Below, in pieces: positions 1-9,170 of a stretch of 64,000 bases of DNA. The notes beneath the pieces are model-generated. The model saw only the letters and a program-made list of their open reading frames with translations. It ran no database searches and was not told the DNA's origin. Within the stretch, counting starts at the first letter, position 1. Every line of letters begins with the position of its first letter. Source of the DNA: Pseudophaeobacter sp. EL27 (GTDB taxonomy: Bacteria; Pseudomonadota; Alphaproteobacteria; Rhodobacterales; Rhodobacteraceae); NCBI RefSeq assembly GCF_900313025.1, contig NZ_OMPQ01000009.1, positions 450,072-514,071 on the forward strand, given 5' to 3'. The position numbers and the translations under genes were made by a program.

Positions 1-342
1 AAACCAGGTGTTCCACAGGCTTTCACCCGATTGCGCGCCCGGCACCATCATCAGGTTCTCGCGGCAGGTCATCGAGGAAAACTCATGCGCAATCTGGAAG
101 GTGCGCAGCAATCCCTTGTGAAACAGCTCATGCGGTGGCAGGCCAGTGATGTCTTCGCCATCCATGGTCACCCGACCGGAGGTGGGCTCTAATACACCTG
201 CTATCACGTTGAAAAGAGTGGTTTTTCCGGCGCCATTTGGCCCGATCAAACCGGTTATGGACCCCTTGGCGATTTCGAGCGAGGCGCCGTCAACCGCGTG
301 GAACCCGCCGAAGTGCTTATGCAAGTCCTCGACGACGATCAT
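1..342 (-). CDS. livG: Branched-chain amino acid ABC transporter ATP-binding protein (LivG type), 3' part cut by window edge
   Basis: This is the N-terminal 114 codons of an ABC ATPase; the rest lies left of the window. From the ATG at 342 the protein begins MIVVEDLHKHFGGFHAVDG. It has a Walker A motif GPNGAGKTT at residues 34-42 and a Q-loop in RTFQI, followed by a LivG-like stretch. In the LivFGHMK family this cytoplasmic subunit energises uptake of branched-chain amino acids. The substrate-binding gene lies just upstream on the same strand, which supports that reading. The LivG rather than LivF assignment is inferred from the GGF.AVDG start and could be wrong. The gap to livK holds a strong hairpin, so this gene may be expressed at a lower level than livK. 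Confidence 0.85.
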   Translation of the reverse strand, partial: MIVVEDLHKHFGGFHAVDGASLEIAKGSITGLIGPNGAGKTTLFNVIAGVLEPTSGRVTMDGEDITGLPPHELFHKGLLRTFQIAHEFSSMTCRENLMMVPGAQSGESLWNTWF

Positions 343-387
343 ATCATGTATCCCCTGCCACTATTTTGCGGCTTTCTAAATTTGGAA

Positions 388-410
388 CAGCCCGGGAAAA
401 TCCCGGGCTG
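388..410 (-). terminator. Hairpin terminator or attenuator between livK and livG
   Basis: A perfect 10-bp inverted repeat (CAGCCCGGGA and TCCCGGGCTG) is separated by AAA. Read on the minus strand it follows the livK stop and is trailed by a modest T-containing stretch. It probably ends or attenuates most transcripts after the abundant binding protein, while allowing some readthrough into livG. Confidence 0.7.
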
Positions 411-440
411 CTCTTTGACATTTTGATCCTGCAAGAGAGA

Positions 441-1637
441 TCAGCGGAACTTTACAGTGGTGTTCATGCCGTCTTTGACCAGGATTTCACGGTAGGAGCC
501 AGCGCTCTCACCGGGGCCAATCAGCTCAACGCCGGTGGCGCCCTGGAAATCAACGTCCTTGCCAGCCGCGATCAGTTCCAGTGCCTTGCCCAGCTCGCCT
601 GGGTTGATCACTTCACCGGGGGCGTTGGCAACATCCATGATCTTGGCGCCATACTCAGCAGGATCGGTCGAATTTGCCGCCTGCATCGCCAGCATGATCA
701 GGGCCGCCGCGTCATAGGACTCGGACGCATAGGCCGAGGTGCCGTCAAAGCCGAGCGCTTTGGCCTGCTCTGCAAAGATGGCAGCGCCTTCGCTGTCGGA
801 ACCGGCGATTTGGCCGTAAGAGCCGTCCAGGTCAGGGCCAACGTTTTTGGGCAGACTGTCACCGATCATGCCGCCAGGCAGACCAAAGGTGTCAAACGCA
901 CCGGAGTCGAGCGAGGACTGAATGATACCCAGACCACCCTGATCAAGGTAGCCTGCAACAACCAGAATGTCGCCACCAGCGGAGGCCAGGGAAGCAACCT
1001 CAGCAGAGTAGTCGCCTTTGCCATCTTCATGCGCCGCAACGATGGTCACTTCACCACCCAGGGCTTCAAAAGAGGTCTGGATTGCGTCTGCCAGACCTTT
1101 ACCAAAGTCGTTGTTGGTATAGGTCAGAGCGATCGACTTAACGTCATGCTCCTGCAGGATTTCTGCCATGACCTGACCTTCACGCGCGTCGGACGGCGAG
1201 GTGCGGAAGAACAACCCGTTGTCTTCCATGGAGGACAGACCAGGCGAGGTTGCGGAGGGTGAGATCATTACCATGCCGTTTGGAATAGCAACGTTCTGCA
1301 GGATGGCGCCGGTCACACCGGAGCAGTCACCACCAACAATGCCGTTAACGCCTTCGGCGATCAGTTTTTCACCGTTGGCAACAGCCAGACCGTTGTCGAT
1401 GCAGCCGGTGTCGGCACGAATTGGGGTCACGGTGGCGCTGTCCAGCAGCATGCCGGACTTGGTGACTTCTTCCATCGCCAGCTCGGCGCCGGATGCCATG
1501 GCAGGTGCCAGCGATTCAATTGGGCCGGTAAAGCCAAACAATACGCCGAGTTTCACTTCCTTGGCATGGCCACCCGCATAAGCGGTGCCAGCAGTCAGCG
1601 CGAGGGCCGCAGTGGCCATCATAAGTTTTTTCATCAT
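441..1637 (-). CDS. livK: Branched-chain amino acid ABC transporter periplasmic substrate-binding protein
   Basis: The 398-residue product has a Sec signal peptide (MMKKLMMATAALALTAGTAYA, cleaved near residue 21). A type I periplasmic-binding fold of the Leu/Ile/Val receptor family follows (KLGVLFGFTGPIESLAPAM near the mature N terminus). It would capture the substrate in the periplasm for the LivHMGF permease whose ATPase starts next. A GGGAG ribosome-binding site precedes two consecutive ATG codons at 1637 and 1634. Exact substrate specificity cannot be read from sequence; amides, urea and short peptides are also bound by this family. A hairpin follows the stop codon. The leader region upstream is long (about 470 bp) and contains competing inverted repeats. 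Confidence 0.88.
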   Translation of the reverse strand: MMKKLMMATAALALTAGTAYAGGHAKEVKLGVLFGFTGPIESLAPAMASGAELAMEEVTKSGMLLDSATVTPIRADTGCIDNGLAVANGEKLIAEGVNGIVGGDCSGVTGAILQNVAIPNGMVMISPSATSPGLSSMEDNGLFFRTSPSDAREGQVMAEILQEHDVKSIALTYTNNDFGKGLADAIQTSFEALGGEVTIVAAHEDGKGDYSAEVASLASAGGDILVVAGYLDQGGLGIIQSSLDSGAFDTFGLPGGMIGDSLPKNVGPDLDGSYGQIAGSDSEGAAIFAEQAKALGFDGTSAYASESYDAAALIMLAMQAANSTDPAEYGAKIMDVANAPGEVINPGELGKALELIAAGKDVDFQGATGVELIGPGESAGSYREILVKDGMNTTVKFR

Positions 1638-2105
1638 ATTTCTCCCAGTTTATTGGAACAAGTTCTGTTCATAAGGAACCCTAGGCAAGGCGCTCAAAAA
1701 AGAAAAGTCCCCTTGGCCAGCGACATCCTCCCGATGACACTTGCTCTACTTTTTGGACCGGCATCAATTTGCTGGCCTGATGAGGCGGATGCTCTACAGG
1801 GTTCGGTGCCCGAGGGGAAGAACTCTGAGTCCATTTTGTCGCAGTAAGACAGAGACCTGGACTCAAAACTCAGAGGGGGAGGATCAACTTCTCTGGTACA
1901 CACCCGGGGTAAGGCCTCTGGGCAAGCTGTTGAGAGACAATCAATTTTGCCTAAAATTTGATCATTTGGAAAAACATCGTGCCTTGGGAGGCATGTGAAG
2001 TGCAAACTATTGGGACTAAAATCAGGTCGTGACATGCATCTGAGGGGATTGGGCCAATTCAAGCAGTGCAGCGAAAAGAATCGGCCCATTCAGCAAGGAA
2101 GAGAA
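1638..2105. other. Intergenic region upstream of livK with competing inverted repeats
   Basis: I see no convincing gene here. On the minus strand, arms 1858-1865 and 1826-1833 form a perfect 8-bp inverted repeat (TGAGTCCA/TGGACTCA). CTCTGAG at 1869-1875 could instead pair with 1823-1829, giving mutually exclusive stems. A pyrimidine-rich tract (CCTCCCCCTCT, minus strand, about 1874-1884) lies next to them. Near the glxA end, 2051-2060 pairs with 2078-2087 (10 bp, one G-U) and may be a weak terminator for that gene. Confidence 0.5.
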
Positions 2106-3104
2106 TCACTGGGATTCAGATTTACTGCCGCGTTCACGGTAGGGCGTGGTGTCATAGTGTGAACGATAACACTTGGAAAAATGAGAGGGCGAGGCAAATC
2201 CGCAGGCCAGCGCCACATTGATCACGCTCATATCTGTCTGCATCAGCAGGTTACGTGCTTTTTGCAGCCGCAGTTCCATGTAGTAGCGTTTGGGGCTTCG
2301 GTTCAGGTAGCGCCGGAACAGTCGTTCCAGCTGCCGTGTCGACATGCCAACATCCTGCGCCAGGACTGACGGGCTGATGGGCTCTTCGATATTGGCTTCC
2401 ATCATTTGGATCACCATCGACAGTTTTGGGTGCCGTACCCCAATGCGAGTCGGTATCGACAGTCGCTGTGTGTCCTGATCGGTACGGATGGAGGAATAGA
2501 TAAGTTGATCGGCGACGGAATTGGCAAGATCCTCACCGTGATCATTGGCAAGCAGTTTCAACATCAAATCAATTGAAGAGGTGCCTCCAGCCGTAGACAG
2601 TCGATTGTTATCAATAACAAAAACTGACTTCGTGAGGGTTACTTCCTCAAACTCTTCGGCAAAGCTGTCGATATTTTCCCAGTGAATCGTGGCCCGTTTT
2701 CCGTCCAACAATCCGGCCTTTGCCAAAACATAGGATGCCGTGCACAACCCCCCAATCATGACGCCTTTGCGGGCCTCACGACGCAGCCATGCGAGAAGCT
2801 TTTTGCTTGTCGCCCCCTGAACATTAACCCCGGCACAGACCAAAATCGTGTCATCGCGCTGCAATTCACCCAAATCGCCGTCCACCGCAAAGGTCGTACC
2901 GGCAGAGCAGGTCACGTTTTCGCCATTCTCGCCCAACAGGGTCCAGGTATAGGCGTCTCTGCCTGCCATACGATTTGCAATACGCAGACATTCAACGGCC
3001 GACGCAAAGGAAAGCATCGAGAATCTTTCCATCAAAACAAATACATATCTTTTGGTGGGGCCGGTTTCTTTGGGGGGGGCGATTGGTTTCTTGTGGGTTT
3101 GCAT
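2106..3104 (-). CDS. GlxA family transcriptional regulator (DJ-1/PfpI domain plus AraC helix-turn-helix)
   Basis: The N-terminal part is a DJ-1/PfpI-like sensor domain with the family's Cys-containing elbow GGLCTASYVLA. The C-terminal 100 residues are an AraC/XylS double helix-turn-helix (VLAQDVGMSTRQLERLFRRYL, then a second helix ending FASPSHFSKCYR). Relatives include GbdR, CdhR and ArgR, which respond to betaine, carnitine or arginine; the ligand here is unknown. I choose ATG 3104 because AAGG at 3114-3117 sits 9 nt upstream. A TTG start at 3122 or ATG at 3113 in the same frame lack such a site. It is divergent from aroG with about 190 bp between, so a regulatory link is possible but unproven. 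Confidence 0.85.
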   Translation of the reverse strand: MQTHKKPIAPPKETGPTKRYVFVLMERFSMLSFASAVECLRIANRMAGRDAYTWTLLGENGENVTCSAGTTFAVDGDLGELQRDDTILVCAGVNVQGATSKKLLAWLRREARKGVMIGGLCTASYVLAKAGLLDGKRATIHWENIDSFAEEFEEVTLTKSVFVIDNNRLSTAGGTSSIDLMLKLLANDHGEDLANSVADQLIYSSIRTDQDTQRLSIPTRIGVRHPKLSMVIQMMEANIEEPISPSVLAQDVGMSTRQLERLFRRYLNRSPKRYYMELRLQKARNLLMQTDMSVINVALACGFASPSHFSKCYRSHYDTTPYRERGSKSESQ

Positions 3105-3298
3105 TGGGCACATCCTTGGCAATATTTGAATGCACCGGGAGAGACTTACGTTAAGTCAGCCCCGCGTGAGACTAGAAAACCGTGCTCATAGGTTTGAGCT
3201 GGGGTCAAGAGGGGCAAATCTAATCTGGTCAGTACGAGTGCGTTTTTGTATAGGTGGCTTCCGTTCTATTATTAAGACCTCTTAAGCGGAGAAAAGCT

Positions 3299-4675
3299 AT
3301 GAGTGAGTGGCAAAAAGAAACCTGGCGCAGCAAACCCCGCGTACAGATGCCCGACTATACCGACGCCGCGGCCCTCGGGGCCGTTGAAGCGCAGCTTTCA
3401 AACTATCCGCCACTGGTCTTTGCCGGCGAGGCGCGACGTCTGAAGCAACATCTTGCAGCGGCTGGCCGCGGCGAGGCCTTTTTGTTGCAAGGCGGCGACT
3501 GTGCCGAAAGCTTTGAACAGTTCAGCGCCGATGCGATCCGGGATACCTTTAAGGTTATGTTGCAGATGGCCATGGTTCTGACCTATGGCGCTAAAGTTCC
3601 TGTGGTCAAAGTCGGACGTATGGCGGGTCAATTTGCCAAGCCACGCAGCGCGCCAACAGAAACCCTGGATGGGGTGGAGCTGCCCAGCTACCGCGGTGAT
3701 ATCATCAACGATCTGGGTTTCACTGCTGGCTCCCGCATTCCTGACCCCAAACGGATGTTGCAGGCCTATACTCAGGCGGCTGCAACCCTGAACCTGTTGC
3801 GCGCCTTTTCCACGGGTGGTTACGCCGATGTGAACCAGGTACACGCCTGGACCCTCGGCTTTACCGAAGGTGAAAAAGCCCAGACATACCGCGAGATGGC
3901 GAACCGGATCACTGATACGCTCGACTTCATGAAGGCCGCAGGCGTCAACAATGACGCCTCCCATGCGCTGCAAACGGTTGAATTTTACACCAGCCACGAA
4001 GGGTTGCTGTTGGAATATGAAGAGGCGCTGACCCGTCTGGATTCGACCTCTGGTAATTGGCTGGCTGGGTCCGGCCATATGCTTTGGATCGGTGACCGCA
4101 CCCGTCAGCCCGATGGGGCCCATGTGGAATTCTGCCGTGGTGTGTTGAACCCCATTGGCATGAAATGTGGCCCCACCACCACAGCTGATGACCTGAAGGT
4201 CCTGATGGAACGCCTGAACCCCGAGAATGAAGAGGGCCGTCTGACATTGATCGCCCGCTTTGGGGCCGGCAAGGTGGCAGAACATCTGCCGCGCCTGGTT
4301 AAGGCTGTTGAGGAAGAAGGCGCCAAGGTGACTTGGGTCTGTGATCCGATGCATGGCAATACCATCAAATCCTCCACCGGTTACAAAACCCGGCCTTTCG
4401 AGAGCGTATTGCGCGAAGTGCAGGACTTCTTTGCGGTTCATACTGCCGAAGGCACCATTCCTGGGGGCGTCCATTTTGAAATGACCGGCCAGGATGTCAC
4501 CGAATGCACTGGTGGCGTGCGCGCTGTTACGGATGAAAACTTGAGCGATCGCTACCACACGGCCTGTGATCCGCGTCTCAATGCCAGCCAATCCTTGGAA
4601 CTGGCCTTCCTGGTTGCCGAAGAATTGTCGGACCTGCGCAACAAACGTCAGGCGCGCAGCGCTGAAGCCAGCTGA
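3299..4675 (+). CDS. aroG: Class II 3-deoxy-7-phosphoheptulonate (DAHP) synthase
   Basis: It catalyses the first shikimate-pathway step, joining phosphoenolpyruvate and erythrose-4-phosphate. The 458-residue length fits the plant/actinobacterial-like class II family. The expected metal ligands are visible: Cys68 in GGDCAES, His352 in DPMHGNT, Glu394 in HFEMTG and Asp424 in CDPRLN. Phosphate-binding KPRSAPTET is at about 114-122. The start is set by GGAG at 3288-3291, 7 nt before ATG 3299; an in-frame GTG at 3254 would add 15 unlikely residues. It stands alone, followed by its own terminator. Another shikimate gene (aroQ) is 29 kb away. Confidence 0.95.
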   Translation: MSEWQKETWRSKPRVQMPDYTDAAALGAVEAQLSNYPPLVFAGEARRLKQHLAAAGRGEAFLLQGGDCAESFEQFSADAIRDTFKVMLQMAMVLTYGAKVPVVKVGRMAGQFAKPRSAPTETLDGVELPSYRGDIINDLGFTAGSRIPDPKRMLQAYTQAAATLNLLRAFSTGGYADVNQVHAWTLGFTEGEKAQTYREMANRITDTLDFMKAAGVNNDASHALQTVEFYTSHEGLLLEYEEALTRLDSTSGNWLAGSGHMLWIGDRTRQPDGAHVEFCRGVLNPIGMKCGPTTTADDLKVLMERLNPENEEGRLTLIARFGAGKVAEHLPRLVKAVEEEGAKVTWVCDPMHGNTIKSSTGYKTRPFESVLREVQDFFAVHTAEGTIPGGVHFEMTGQDVTECTGGVRAVTDENLSDRYHTACDPRLNASQSLELAFLVAEELSDLRNKRQARSAEAS

Positions 4676-4707
4676 CGCGTTATTGCTTCGCTATTCAAAA
4701 ACAATGT

Positions 4708-4741
4708 CCGCTCCAGTATTCTGGGGCGGTTTCTCTTTTTT
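4708..4741 (+). terminator. Intrinsic terminator of aroG
   Basis: A 9-bp stem (CCGCTCCAG/CTGGGGCGG, one G-U pair) with a TATT loop is followed by a T-rich run (TTTCTCTTTTTT). It lies 32 bp after the aroG stop. Confidence 0.85.
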
Positions 4742-4795
4742 GGTCAGTTTGTTGGTTGAGTTCTTGAACTTTAACCGGTCCGTAGAAAAGGGAAA

Positions 4796-4821
4796 CGCCC
4801 CGGGAATTCTTCCGCGGGGCG
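4796..4821 (-). terminator. Intrinsic terminator of the PAS-domain gene
   Basis: A CGCCCCG/CGGGGCG stem spans 4796-4802 and 4815-4821. Read on the minus strand it is followed by TTTCCCTTTTC. It lies about 50 bp after the stop of the minus-strand gene that ends at 4868. Confidence 0.7.
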
Positions 4822-4867
4822 ATCATTACTAGGCTATGACCAAATAGACTAGAAATAGGCTAAAACT

Positions 4868-5683
4868 TTAGGAAACGGGCGTGTCATCACGGCTGGAAAC
4901 CAGGCGCAGATGAGACCGCTTAGACTTGCTCTTGGCATCCGCACGGGAAGTGTCTCGCGCTGGTTTGGGCAATTTGCGATCCGCCAGATCACGGGCTTCC
5001 TGCAGAATAGAGGTCTCGGGAGCGAGACGGGATTGCAATTCTTCGAACTCGGGGTTCGGCGTATTCACATCCTCAGAGCTGCGCGATTTTGACTTAAACT
5101 CGGTATCATCGGTGCTTTTGGCAACAGCGCGCATTTCGATCGAGGAGATAGCAAAACGTTGCGATGTATTGGTTGGGTTGCCTTCGGAGACAAACACACC
5201 AAGCGCACGGCTTACATCGCCCAGATCGCTGCGCAGCGGCAGCAACAACATGCGGGCTTCACGGCGGCCACGCAGGCGGGAGCCTTCGGTCTGCATCTCA
5301 ATTTCAACGATGGCTGGCGCTTCAAACATATGTTCCAGCGCCGCGCTCATCTGTTTGCGTGCGTCAGGGGTAAAGAAGGCGGTGATTGGCATGCCACGGA
5401 CTTCCATACCTGCCATCTCATTGACCTTCTGGCCGGCCAGACGGAAACGGGCGATCCCTGGGGCTACACGCTCCAGAATGAATGTCTGCGACAGAATGTT
5501 CTCCAGCCCGCGCGGGTCAATCTGGGAACGGTTGGGAATGTCATCGCCGCGGCGCAGAGCAGTCCAATAGGCCTCGGCTTGACGCATGGGGGAAACCGAA
5601 ACGGCGTTACGGAAATTCGTCATGGGAACCACCTTGTTGTGCCCCTTATCCTGGCTAGAGTTTTTGCTGCCGCCAAAAAACAT
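4868..5683 (-). CDS. PAS domain-containing protein (PAS_5-like, roseobacter type)
   Basis: The 271-residue soluble protein has an N-terminal region with a variant PAS fold of the type often annotated PAS_5 in alphaproteobacteria (AYWTALRRGDDIPNRSQIDP, then RFRLAGQKVNEMAGMEVRGMP, about residues 35-165). A low-complexity, charged C-terminal half follows. No kinase, cyclase or HTH domain follows, so it is a stand-alone sensor or adaptor of unknown role. There is no signal peptide or membrane segment. It is divergent from yicC with about 250 bp between. The assignment rests on pattern recognition only. Confidence 0.7.
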   Translation of the reverse strand: MFFGGSKNSSQDKGHNKVVPMTNFRNAVSVSPMRQAEAYWTALRRGDDIPNRSQIDPRGLENILSQTFILERVAPGIARFRLAGQKVNEMAGMEVRGMPITAFFTPDARKQMSAALEHMFEAPAIVEIEMQTEGSRLRGRREARMLLLPLRSDLGDVSRALGVFVSEGNPTNTSQRFAISSIEMRAVAKSTDDTEFKSKSRSSEDVNTPNPEFEELQSRLAPETSILQEARDLADRKLPKPARDTSRADAKSKSKRSHLRLVSSRDDTPVS

Positions 5684-5935
5684 GTGCTATTCCTTACGTT
5701 GTCCGGTCCATTTGCCATCAAGTACGCAACACAATCTGTCGACTGCCTTATTCGTACCGTTTAGATGGTTACCTTGCAGTTAACATGCCATAATATTATT
5801 CAAATTTGGACTAAAACTTAAAGCAATGGTTAACGCCTAGGGCTGAGCACCAATTCCGACCACGGCTGTCGTTACATCCGACGGTACAGTTTGGAGCCCG
5901 GTTTTGCTGCCCTGTGGCTGGATAAGGACAAGCAG

Positions 5936-6832
5936 ATGAAAATTCGAAGCATGACGGGCTTTGCCTCGGGACAGGGGAGTCTTGGGGCCCATAGTTGGAG
6001 CTGGGAAATGCGTTCGGTCAATGCCAAGGGTCTGGATCTGCGCCTTCGGGTGCCGGACTGGCTGGATGGGCTGGAAGTTCATCTGCGTAAGGTCCTGGGC
6101 AACAAGCTGGCGCGGGGCAATGTCTCTCTGGGACTCAGGATCAGTCGCGGAGAAGACAGTGCGGGAACCCTCACCCTGAACAAACCTTTGCTGAATTCGG
6201 TGCTCACAGCCCTGGCAGAGGCCGAGGCACTGGCGCAATCCGCCGGTGTTGATCTCTCGGTTACGTCCGGCGCTGACCTGCTCTCTATTCGCGGCGTTTT
6301 GGAAACCTCCGCAACAGAGGATGATCCGGCGCCCTTAGTTGCGGCTTTGAAAAAGGAATTCGAAAGCCTTTTGGCTAAATTCGTTCAAATGCGTGAAGCC
6401 GAAGGGGCGGCGCTGGACCAGGTCTTGCGGTATCAGCTCTCCGAAGTCGCGCGCCTGACCAAACTGGCGGCGGAGCGCGCCGAGGCACGCAAACCTTTGG
6501 TGGCCGAGACTCTGAGGGTCAATCTGGCCCGGGTGCTAGAGAATTCAGACGGAGCAGATGCCAGTCGGGTGGCACAGGAGCTGGCCATGCTGGCGGTGAA
6601 ATCAGATGTTACTGAGGAAATCGACAGGCTTGGGGCCCATGTCTCTGCTGCCGAAGATCTGCTCGCCACGGGTGATGCGGTGGGGCGCAAGTTTGATTTC
6701 CTGATGCAGGAATTCAACCGCGAGGCCAATACGCTCTGTTCCAAAGCGCTCAACAGTGACTTGACCTCGGTGGGTCTAGAGTTGAAAGCAGTGATCGACC
6801 AGATGCGCGAACAAGTGCAAAATATAGAATAA
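5936..6832 (+). CDS. yicC: YicC family endoribonuclease
   Basis: The 298-residue product begins [15 protein letters not shown], the hallmark YicC N terminus. Its conserved C-terminal block is visible ([22 protein letters not shown]). YicC proteins are single-strand-specific endoribonucleases implicated in RNA turnover. The gene sits directly before gmk with a 19-nt gap, a pairing that is common in proteobacteria. AAGGA at 5924-5928 sets ATG 5936 as the start; an in-frame TTG at 5891 is less likely. Confidence 0.93.
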   Translation: MKIRSMTGFASGQGSLGAHSWSWEMRSVNAKGLDLRLRVPDWLDGLEVHLRKVLGNKLARGNVSLGLRISRGEDSAGTLTLNKPLLNSVLTALAEAEALAQSAGVDLSVTSGADLLSIRGVLETSATEDDPAPLVAALKKEFESLLAKFVQMREAEGAALDQVLRYQLSEVARLTKLAAERAEARKPLVAETLRVNLARVLENSDGADASRVAQELAMLAVKSDVTEEIDRLGAHVSAAEDLLATGDAVGRKFDFLMQEFNREANTLCSKALNSDLTSVGLELKAVIDQMREQVQNIE

Positions 6833-6851
6833 CTCCAAAGGAGAAGACCTG

Positions 6852-7493
6852 ATGGCAGACCGCCGCGGCCTTTTGATCATCCTGTCCTCGCCCTCCGGTG
6901 CGGGCAAATCCACCCTGGCAAAGCGCTTGCGCAGCTGGGATGACAGTATTTCCTTTTCCGTCTCGGCGACCACCCGTAATCCGCGCCCCGGCGAGGTCAA
7001 CGGGCAGGACTACCATTTTGTATCGGTGGATGATTTCAAATCCGCTGTGACCGAAAACGATATGCTGGAACATGCACATGTCTTTGGCAATTTCTACGGC
7101 TCTCCCAAAGGTCCGGTACGCGACGCCATCGAGGACGGCAAAGATGTGCTGTTTGACATCGACTGGCAGGGCGCCCAACAGATCCGCAATTCGGAACTTG
7201 GTCAGCACACACTCTCTATCTTTCTGCTGCCGCCCTCGATCACCGAGCTGCGCCGCCGGTTGGAAAGCCGGGGTCAGGACGATGCCGAGACCATCAAGCG
7301 GCGGATGGAGAAAAGCTGGGATGAGATCAGCCACTGGGGCAGCTATGATCATGTCTTGATCAATGATGACCTGGATACCACCGAAGAGGCCCTGAAAACC
7401 ATCATCACCTCGACCCGTCTGCGCCGCATCCAGCAGCCACAGCTGACAGACCATGTGCGCCTGCTGCAAAGCGAATTTGAGGAAATGTCATGA
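6852..7493 (+). CDS. gmk: Guanylate kinase
   Basis: Guanylate kinase phosphorylates GMP to GDP with ATP in the cytoplasm. The 213-residue length is standard. The P-loop SGAGKST is at residues 15-21. The GMP-binding region is visible ([19 protein letters not shown]), as is the lid-like region [11 protein letters not shown]. An AAAGGAG site precedes the ATG. It is part of a yicC-gmk-carbonic anhydrase run and overlaps the next gene by 4 nt (ATGA), indicating translational coupling. Confidence 0.97.
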   Translation: MADRRGLLIILSSPSGAGKSTLAKRLRSWDDSISFSVSATTRNPRPGEVNGQDYHFVSVDDFKSAVTENDMLEHAHVFGNFYGSPKGPVRDAIEDGKDVLFDIDWQGAQQIRNSELGQHTLSIFLLPPSITELRRRLESRGQDDAETIKRRMEKSWDEISHWGSYDHVLINDDLDTTEEALKTIITSTRLRRIQQPQLTDHVRLLQSEFEEMS

Positions 7494-8011
7494 CCCTTTA
7501 TGCTCTTGGAAACGACCAGCCACAGCTCGACGCCGACACCTGGGTGGCACCCGATGCCAATCTGATTGGCAAGGTGGTGCTCGAGGCCGGCGCCTCTGTA
7601 TGGTTTGGTTGCACCATTCGCGCCGATCACGAAGAGATCCGCATCTGCGAAGGCGCAAATGTTCAGGAAAACGTGGTCATGCACATTGATGCTGGCTATC
7701 CGCTAACTGTGGGCAAGAACTGCACCATTGGCCATAAGGTCATGCTGCATGGCTGCACCATTGGCGAAAACAGCCTGATCGGCATGGGCGCTACGGTTTT
7801 GAACGGGGCCAAGATCGGTAAAAACTGCCTGATCGGGGCAGGGGCTTTGATCACCGAAAACAAGGTGATCCCGGATAACTCGCTGGTGATGGGCGCTCCG
7901 GGCAAGGTGGTGCGCGAAGTGTCCGAGGCGCAGGCCAAAAACCTCACGCTCAGCGCGCTGCATTACCAGGAGAACATGCGCCGTTTCCGCGACGAGATGC
8001 GCCCCGTCTGA
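7490..8011 (+). CDS. Gamma carbonic anhydrase family protein (left-handed beta-helix hexapeptide repeats)
   Basis: The 173-residue product is built of hexapeptide repeats ([18 protein letters not shown], then [19 protein letters not shown]) and ends in an alpha helix. This is the pattern of the YrdA/PaaY/CaiE gamma-carbonic-anhydrase-like family. Candidate zinc-site histidines are in the VVMHID and IGHKVMLHG segments. Whether it hydrates CO2 is not shown by sequence, since many relatives are inactive or act as thioesterases. It overlaps gmk by 4 nt and is likely cotranscribed. Confidence 0.88.
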   Translation: MTLYALGNDQPQLDADTWVAPDANLIGKVVLEAGASVWFGCTIRADHEEIRICEGANVQENVVMHIDAGYPLTVGKNCTIGHKVMLHGCTIGENSLIGMGATVLNGAKIGKNCLIGAGALITENKVIPDNSLVMGAPGKVVREVSEAQAKNLTLSALHYQENMRRFRDEMRPV

Positions 8012-8065
8012 GCAGGCTTCCTAAAGTCGAAGCTCTGCCCTCTCTCAGGAAGGGCCGGGCTTAGG

Positions 8066-8083
8066 CTGCCACATGGCGTTTAC
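8066..8083 (+). promoter_or_regulatory. Weak Pho-box-like repeat upstream of phoR
   Basis: CTGCCAC (8066-8072) and CGTTTAC (8077-8083) lie 11 bp apart, the spacing of Pho-box half-sites. The match to the CTGTCAT-type consensus is only moderate, about 6 of 7 and 5 of 7 bases by eye. It is 44 bp before the phoR start. Confidence 0.3.
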
Positions 8084-8126
8084 ATTCGCCTGTTAGGAGA
8101 GCTGAATCACAAGTGGAGAGCAGAGC

Positions 8127-9170
8127 ATGAAACAAGAGGTGATCGCGGGTTTCCTTGAGGCGATGCCTCTGCCCAGCGTATTGGTAGACCAGACCGAACG
8201 ATTTATTGGCGCCAATAGACTTGGGCTCGACCTGTTGGGCGGGCAAATCATGGGACGCCATTTTGCCACCATCCTGCGTCAGCCGAGTGTCACCGGCGCC
8301 ATTGAGAAATGCCTGGAGGATCGCACCAATCGCTCGGCCAAGCATCTGTCCAATGATGGCGCCCAAGACACCACCTACGAGGTGTCCTTGCGCTATGTTG
8401 ATGGCATTGGTGCGGTTGAGGGCGGCGCGGTGCTCATAACCTTCACGGATGTCACTGAGCGCGAACAGGCCAATCAGATGCGCCGCGATTTTGTCGCCAA
8501 TGTCAGCCACGAATTGCGCACGCCACTGACGGCCCTGATGGGGTTTATCGAAACCCTGCGCGGTGCCGCACGCGATGATCCAAATGCGCGGGATCGGTTT
8601 CTGTCTATCATGGAGGGCGAAGCCAGCCGGATGAACCGCCTGGTCGGGGATCTGTTGTCCCTGAATCGCGTGGAGAGCAAAGAGCGTATTCGTCCCAAGG
8701 AAGAAATGGATCTGGTGGCGCATCTGACCTCGACCCTGAAAACGATGCAACCGCTTGCCGAGAGCGGCAATGTCACACTGAACTTCACCCCGCCCGAAGA
8801 TCCGGTGATGATCATTGGGGATGCCGATCAGCTGTTGCAGGTCTTTATCAACCTGGTGGAAAACGCCATCAAATACGGCGGCGACCAGGTCGAGATGACA
8901 GTTGAGCTGCTTGAGCGGGATCCGTCGCTGCGCAGTGCTGCCGTTCGGGTACAGGTGAGTGACAACGGACCCGGCATTGACCCGATACACCTGCCGCGCC
9001 TGACAGAGCGGTTCTACCGTGCTGACAGCCATCGCTCCCGTGAAATGGGCGGGACCGGATTGGGACTGGCCATCGTTAAACATATCGTCAACCGCCACCG
9101 CGGGCGGCTAAAAGTGGAGAGCGAGCTTGGCACCGGAACGTGTTTTTCGGTGATATTGCCGCTGTCATAA
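8127..9170 (+). CDS. phoR: Phosphate regulon sensor histidine kinase PhoR, soluble form
   Basis: The order is a PAS-like region (about 10-112), a HisKA domain with phospho-acceptor His128 in VANVSHELRTPLT, and a HATPase_c domain (N box NLVENAIKYGG, DNGPGID, GGTGLGLAIV). At 347 residues it fits PhoR, but it starts almost directly with the PAS region and has no membrane helix, unlike the E. coli protein. Its job is inferred from position directly upstream of pstSCAB-phoU-phoB. It would phosphorylate PhoB under phosphate limitation. Contact with the membrane would have to come through PhoU or the Pst complex. Confidence 0.88.
   Translation: MKQEVIAGFLEAMPLPSVLVDQTERFIGANRLGLDLLGGQIMGRHFATILRQPSVTGAIEKCLEDRTNRSAKHLSNDGAQDTTYEVSLRYVDGIGAVEGGAVLITFTDVTEREQANQMRRDFVANVSHELRTPLTALMGFIETLRGAARDDPNARDRFLSIMEGEASRMNRLVGDLLSLNRVESKERIRPKEEMDLVAHLTSTLKTMQPLAESGNVTLNFTPPEDPVMIIGDADQLLQVFINLVENAIKYGGDQVEMTVELLERDPSLRSAAVRVQVSDNGPGIDPIHLPRLTERFYRADSHRSREMGGTGLGLAIVKHIVNRHRGRLKVESELGTGTCFSVILPLS

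Noticed and set aside
237-1262. 341-codon plus-strand frame opposite livG/livK
   Set aside because: Composition is that of an antisense shadow; livK with its signal peptide is clear on the minus strand.
1694-2089. 131-codon minus-strand frame upstream of livK
   Set aside because: Cys/Pro/Ser-rich random composition, no ribosome-binding site, and overlaps the leader inverted repeats.
3398-4591. 397-codon minus-strand frame opposite aroG
   Set aside because: Antisense shadow of the DAHP synthase gene, whose metal ligands are all present on the plus strand.
5816-5835. TTAA-N8-TTAA between the PAS gene and yicC
   Set aside because: Spacing is 8, not the 7 expected for CtrA, so it is not reported as a site.
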